Shown here in pieces: positions 59,217-64,000 of a DNA stretch of 64,000 bases (positions are counted from its first letter, which is position 1; each line of letters begins with the position of its first letter). The notes under the pieces were generated by a model, which was not told where the DNA came from, did not search any database, and was given only the letters and a program-made list of their open reading frames with translations. This DNA comes from Paulownia fortunei (taxonomy: Eukaryota > Streptophyta > Magnoliopsida > Lamiales > Paulowniaceae). The stretch covers positions 15,526,071 through 15,590,070 of the forward strand of contig CM033118.1 in NCBI GenBank assembly GCA_019321725.1, written 5' to 3'. The translations under genes and the position numbers were made by a program.

Positions 59217-59250
59217 AATTCCCCACACTTAAACCTTGCTCGTCCTCGAG

Positions 59251-62200
59251 CAAGCCTAAAACAAACCTAAACTAATCCACTTTAGTAGAAAATCATGATT
59301 ACATTTAACATATGCAATAAGTCTTTAAACCCATAGGTAGCCTTCATAGCCTTGTGAGAGTTTCCAACGATGATACCCAGTAACACCTAGGAAAGCTCTA
59401 ACCATTATTCTTAGAAAATAATAAAGTAACATGAAAATAAAATTAAACAAGCATTGAATTTAACTTTTAACCATTCAAAAGTCAATACATTTCCATAATA
59501 ATTATACTTAAGTGTGTACGTGAATAGCTAATATCAATAGTGATGAAACCTTGCTTACTTCAAACAAGTGAATTCTTATATAAGTTCACAAAAACTATCA
59601 CCTAATCTCTAATGAAATAGTTAAACATTATACATTCTTCCTTTGGTACAAATCTTCACTATACGAAAGGCACCACATGAAATTAAAAAGTTTTCAACAA
59701 AGATTGTATGTGGCTAAAAAATAAAAGAATAGGATGCAACAAAGGTTCTAAAAATTTTATGGGGTTAGAGACATATAGTTTATCAATAAAGAATTCTTAT
59801 ACTCCACGAATTTCAACTCATAATATTTCAATATTTTGCAACCTTTTTTTATTCTTTTTTATTTTTTATTTTTTGAAGAGAAACTCGTGCATACTTATTT
59901 TCTATTCCAATCCAATTTTCTTTTGCAAGCTCACATTGTCAATGAAATATCTCTTAACCTGCAAATTATTTTTAGAACAAGGGTATGATAATAGTATATT
60001 TAGACTAAGAAGATATTATTACCACATAAAAAGTCTTATTTATTGAAAGGCTTAAAATAGCTCACTATTGGATATTCTCTTGAAATATCATATAGGGAAT
60101 AAGTTGATTTGGTCATGGTGCTAGAAAACTAAATACCTTAATCATTTCAATTGATGCTCAATCAGTTGTTTGATTCGACAGACTAAAAGAAAAAATTCTA
60201 ACACTTAATTCCTACATTTCAAAAATCCAAGTGATGATTAAAGCGATGGTATAAGAACTACCTAATTTGAGCCTCCACACTGAATAACATAACTATTTGT
60301 GCAAAAAAAAAAGTATAATTATCAAAAAATAAATCAACCAAAGAACAACATCAATATCCAAAACAACACCCATCATTAATCAAACTATATTATACATGCT
60401 TAATTTTAATCATTGAAATTGGAAGAAGAAATACAACTTAAAAAAATTAACAATTCACTAGCTTGTCATGCTATACAAAAAAAATAGGTATATGTCTCAA
60501 GATTGTTAAAGTTATGTTTTACTCTCCTACCCTTTCTTATAGTTTCAACTTACCTAAAAGAAAAACACATTTAATTTTTCCTTTTTTAAAAAAAATAGAA
60601 AAACACATACTGAACACACATGACATGGTATAAACTACCCTTTTTCCCCAATCTAATTGAGATGTTGTTCCCAATGCCGAAAATAGATAAAAAAATAGAG
60701 TTTAGAAAATATTACCTAAAATGTGACTTTATGGAAAATAAATGTGAAATAACACAATGAGAGTCAAATTCATTTTGCTTTTTTGATTACTATTTTTATT
60801 GGATCAATCCACATGAGTCAAGGCTAGATCAAGTTCTGACACATATGCTATAAATTGTTCAATTTGTTGGTTAGTTGTTGGAGTAGAAATGAGGATTCGT
60901 CTCGCAGACGGTAAAATAAAATCTTTTTCTATAGTATGATCTACAAAATATAGCAAACCATCAAAAAAATCATTAACATTAAGAACATCTATATATTTTT
61001 AGTTAATGTTGAGTTGTGTCTAATAGACTACTTGAAATACCTTTTTTAGTATACCAAAACCACACCACGTAGGGTGGTGAATGTGTCTGCATTGTTTAAC
61101 ATGCTGGGTATTATGTCTTGAATATGTGACACTTTTAGCTAATCTATGATAGTAATACCAGTGATATTCTATACTGTTAAAGATTTTGAGATAACTCCTT
61201 TGACCTTAAATACTCATACATGAGAAGAAGTTGCAACACTCCCCAGTCACCCTAGACTAACTCCCCCATACACTAAATGAAAATTTCTTTTTGCTAGAGT
61301 TCTGCCAAGGTTATTGGCTGCCTCTATAAACTCTATTTTTTTTTTGGATTTACTCCACAAAAGACCCAAATATAATTGAGAGTGAGTTGTGCAAAAATGG
61401 AATAAGCACGGTGCTTTTTAGTGAAGTGTGAATAGGGAATATATTTATTACACGTCTTTTTCTTGTGTCAGAAAGATTGAAAACAAGAACATAAAATTTA
61501 AAAATTAACTACTTACATGTGAATATACATGTAGTTGTGATTGTGACTGATATATTTCTCTGATTTTACATCTAGTAATGGCTTAAATACCCTCTATGGG
61601 ATGAGAATATACTTCCCATAGAGTTTTTTTATAAACTAGCAAACATGATTTTTGAATGTCAGATTCCAAAGAGTATAATAATCATATTCATTTTGGAAGT
61701 GATTCCATAAATTGAGTATTACATAATGCACTAATCTACAAGAATAAAGATTAAGAGTTAATAGAATGTTATCTAGAGACTCCTTACTGAGTCAATTATT
61801 GACGAATTAAATCTTAACTTCTCGATTTATAGAAACTATTGCTAAAGAATGGCACTTTGTGTTGTAAGTCCATCAAGTACATTTGTGACTAACTTGCATT
61901 TTTTTTTGCCCTTCAATTTTTAGATTATGTGCTTTCACCATAACTAAACATATACCTAGTAAGCACATTTGAAAACTCACATATTACTCTTACCTTTGCT
62001 TCAATTATCCATTGTATGTCATTTAGGATGCCCTTATGCATAAATATCCTTAATCTTTCAATCTTGCTTTTATAAATTTTTAAATTATATTTTTAGGAAG
62101 AAAAGAAAAAATATTTCTTAAGAGTTAGAAGAACGTCATCCATTTTGAAAAGAATAAGAAAAGAGAATGAAGAAAAAATAGAAAATTTGTACATATATTT

Positions 62201-62548
62201 CAATTGTTTGGGAAACTGATAAATCAAATTTTAATATCCATAGAGTACCATTATCTGTCACTTAACCAGGAAAAAAAAAACCTTTTGTACCTAAACGTGG
62301 GGTTTGGCTTAGACCCTTACTTATTTATTAATAATATCAAAAATGAAGTACAAATAGATTTTTCAAGAAACTAAATAATGAGTACTTAGAAATAAAAGAA
62401 ATCGAGAATTATAAAACAAAACCTTTTGACCAACCTTAAATGTTTTACTTGAATTTTTTTATCATGAAATTCTTTGATTTTTGCTTTATGAATTTTAGAA
62501 TTCTCATATACTGATATTTCTCAATTCAAATTCAGTGATTTGCAATTT
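59251..62548 (-). other. Gypsy internal non-coding region
   Basis: 3.3 kb between integrase and the 3' LTR, without recognisable coding sequence on either strand. Long untranslated regions here are usual in Athila/Tat elements. The plus frame at 59708-60046 has no family features. Confidence 0.5.
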
Positions 62549-63357
62549 TCACGATTTTGAAGCTTCATCAAGGTTGAAATTAAATATTTTAATTGACCAA
62601 TAAGCTTTATATTCTTTTTCATAAACTATCTTATAATGAGACATGCCTAATGATGTTTTGAAAAAAGTTTTGTATGCCCAAACTATATCGCTACTGCTAA
62701 GAGACCAATTTTTATGATTTGAGTTAATTGTCTTTTCCAAACTTTATTTTATCTCTCTACTTACAAGCTTAATTTGTCCATGTGTCCTAAGATGACAAGG
62801 ATTTGCAACTTTATGTATGATTTCATAATTCCTAATTAAAGTTTTAAATACTTTGTTATAAAAATATTTTCTCCCATAATTGATAATGGATCGAGAAATT
62901 CCAAATCAACTTAAAATATTTTCTTTCAAAATTTTATCACTATTTTGTGATAATTGTTTAGATAGGGAATTGCCTTGATCCATTTTGAGACATAATCTAT
63001 GGTGACCAATATGTAAATAAAACTAAATGATAATAGAAATGGTCCCATAAAATTAATACCTCTATAATCAAATATTTTAATCACTAGGATGGGGTGTAGG
63101 GGCATCATGTTTCGCTTTGAAATGGATCTTATCATTTGATAATTTTTATAACTTTTGCAAAAAGTGTAAGTATTTTTGAAAAGAGTTGGCCAATGAAATC
63201 CATATTGTAAGAACTTTGCAATGGTTTTCTTTGTCGTAAAGTGACTACCACACACTCCTAAATGAAAAAAATTAAGAATATTAACTTTCTCATTGTCAAG
63301 CACACATCTCCAAAAGATTTGATCAGGACAATATTTGAATAGGTATGGATCATCCAA
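62549..63357 (-). pseudogene. Gypsy integrase, broken
   Basis: 62926-63357 encodes the zinc-binding/H2C2 region (LGVCGSHFTTKKTIAKFLQY, FHWPTLFKNTYTFCKSYKNY) and the core start (INFMGPFLLSFSFIYILVTI, then DYVSKWIKAIPY). A stop-rich gap follows. 62549-62740 encodes DIVWAYKTFFKTSLGMSHYK and IVYEKEYKAYWSIK, the usual end of the core. The zinc site is degraded. The order and spacing fit Athila/Tat integrases. Confidence 0.85.
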
Positions 63358-63399
63358 TAAATTTTTTTCATGTCAGTCAAAAACTTCTTTTTATTTTGG

Positions 63400-64000
63400 G
63401 AATTCTAATATGGTGACTTATTTATTGTCATAAGAAAATTAACAATGTCATCAAACCAATTTAATATAGAAATATTGAATAGTTGTTCATTAGAAAAAGT
63501 ATCATTAATGGGTATGGTTTGAAATGAGTGATTACAAACAAGTCTCGACAAATGATCAGTCACTACATTCTCTACTCTTTTCTAATCTCGAATAGTAATA
63601 TTGAATTCCTGGACTAAGATAATCTTCCTAATCAGTTTAGGTTTGATATCTTTTTTGACAAAAGATATTTAAAAGCTGCATGATCACTAAAAACAACAAT
63701 TTGTGAGCCAACAACATAAGATTTAAATTTGTTTAATGCAAAAACTATAGTAAGCAATTTTTTTAGTTGTTGAATAATTATATTGAGTGTTATTCAAAGT
63801 TCTACTTGCATAGTAAATGACATATGCTTTCTTATCTTTTTTTTTTTTTTTTGTCTTAAGACAGCTCCAACAATATAGTCACTAGAATTAAATATTATTT
63901 CAAAAGGTAAAGTCCAATATGGAGATTGCATGATTAGAGCAAATGTAGGCTTGATTTCAAACTTAGCAAAAGCATTTTCACAATTTTTAATCCATTCAAA
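63400..64000 (-). pseudogene. Gypsy RT end and RNase H, broken
   Basis: Minus-strand frames give FEWIKNCENAFAKFEIKPTF, SPYWTLPFEIIFNSSDYIVG and AVL (RT/RNase H junction, with the Asp of DASDY-type motifs kept). Then AYVIYYASRTLNNTQYNYST, VKKDIKPKLIRKIILVQEFN and VENVVTDHLSRLV follow. Frame changes include one near the poly-A run at about 63838-63852. The sequence continues past the window edge. Confidence 0.85.

Larger units (their letters stand above)
57750..64000 (-). mobile_element. Decayed Athila/Tat-like Gypsy element, 3' portion
   Basis: On the minus strand from the right edge: end of RT and RNase H (about 63400-64000), zinc-binding and core integrase (62926-63357), integrase C-terminal part (62549-62740), a long non-coding stretch (59230-62540), the polypurine region (59217-59250), and the 3' LTR (from 59216 down, end uncertain). 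The region before the LTR reads CTTGCTCGAGGACGAGCAAG then GTTTAAGTGTGGGGAATT, a typical Gypsy pre-LTR sequence. Stops and shifts are frequent. Confidence 0.8.

Overview
This window is nuclear DNA from a flowering plant, most likely an asterid eudicot (inference). It is very AT-rich and crowded with LTR retrotransposons. The disease-resistance genes are of the R1-like (late-blight-resistance-like) CC-NB-LRR type that expanded in asterids. No bacterial, organellar or viral gene is seen. Only two long genes are open from end to end: an R1-like NLR at 31475-34054 (+) and a receptor-like kinase at 38371-41925 (-). The rest are broken genes and mobile elements.

Layout. 1-933: the 5' part of an R1-like NLR (-), with one frameshift just after the P-loop, running off the left edge. 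1180-1918: internally deleted relative of the Harbinger transposon at 10385-12622. 3065-8730: decayed Copia element (-) holding a Gypsy solo LTR (6811-8459). 9955-10140: relic of a CASP-like gene exon. 10385-12622: PIF/Harbinger element with both genes decayed. 13055-14220: hAT relic, abutting a truncated Gypsy LTR (14221-15215). 15424-23199: R1-like NLR pseudogene (-) split by a Tork/Tnt1-like Copia element (16538-21761) with a perfect TAAGA target duplication. 23939-26719: CNL pseudogene of a second class (+). 31475-34054: intact NLR (+). 38371-41925: malectin-like receptor kinase with a second, degenerate kinase domain. 44610-51188: non-autonomous Gypsy-type element full of minisatellites, with AATAT target duplications and a nested, truncated second Gypsy element. 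51194-52430: another Gypsy 5' LTR with primer-binding site. 53213-53553: tRNA-derived SINE with target duplications. 57750-64000: decayed Athila/Tat-like Gypsy element (-), running off the right edge.

How it fits together. The NLR pseudogene at 15.4-23.2 kb and the intact NLR at 31.5-34.1 kb are paralogues in inverted orientation, and their upstream regions match as well. That shared upstream module also reads outward, on its far side, into a small receptor-like N-terminal fragment. The same module recurs upstream of the malectin kinase (42118-43985) and again at 53575-53822, where no NLR coding sequence remains. The locus therefore looks like a birth-and-death NLR/receptor-kinase cluster in which head-to-head NLR/RLK units were duplicated, inverted, truncated and filled with transposons. 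The most interesting product is the malectin-kinase-pseudokinase receptor. Comparisons between copies were made by eye, so percentages and edges are approximate unless a target duplication fixes them.
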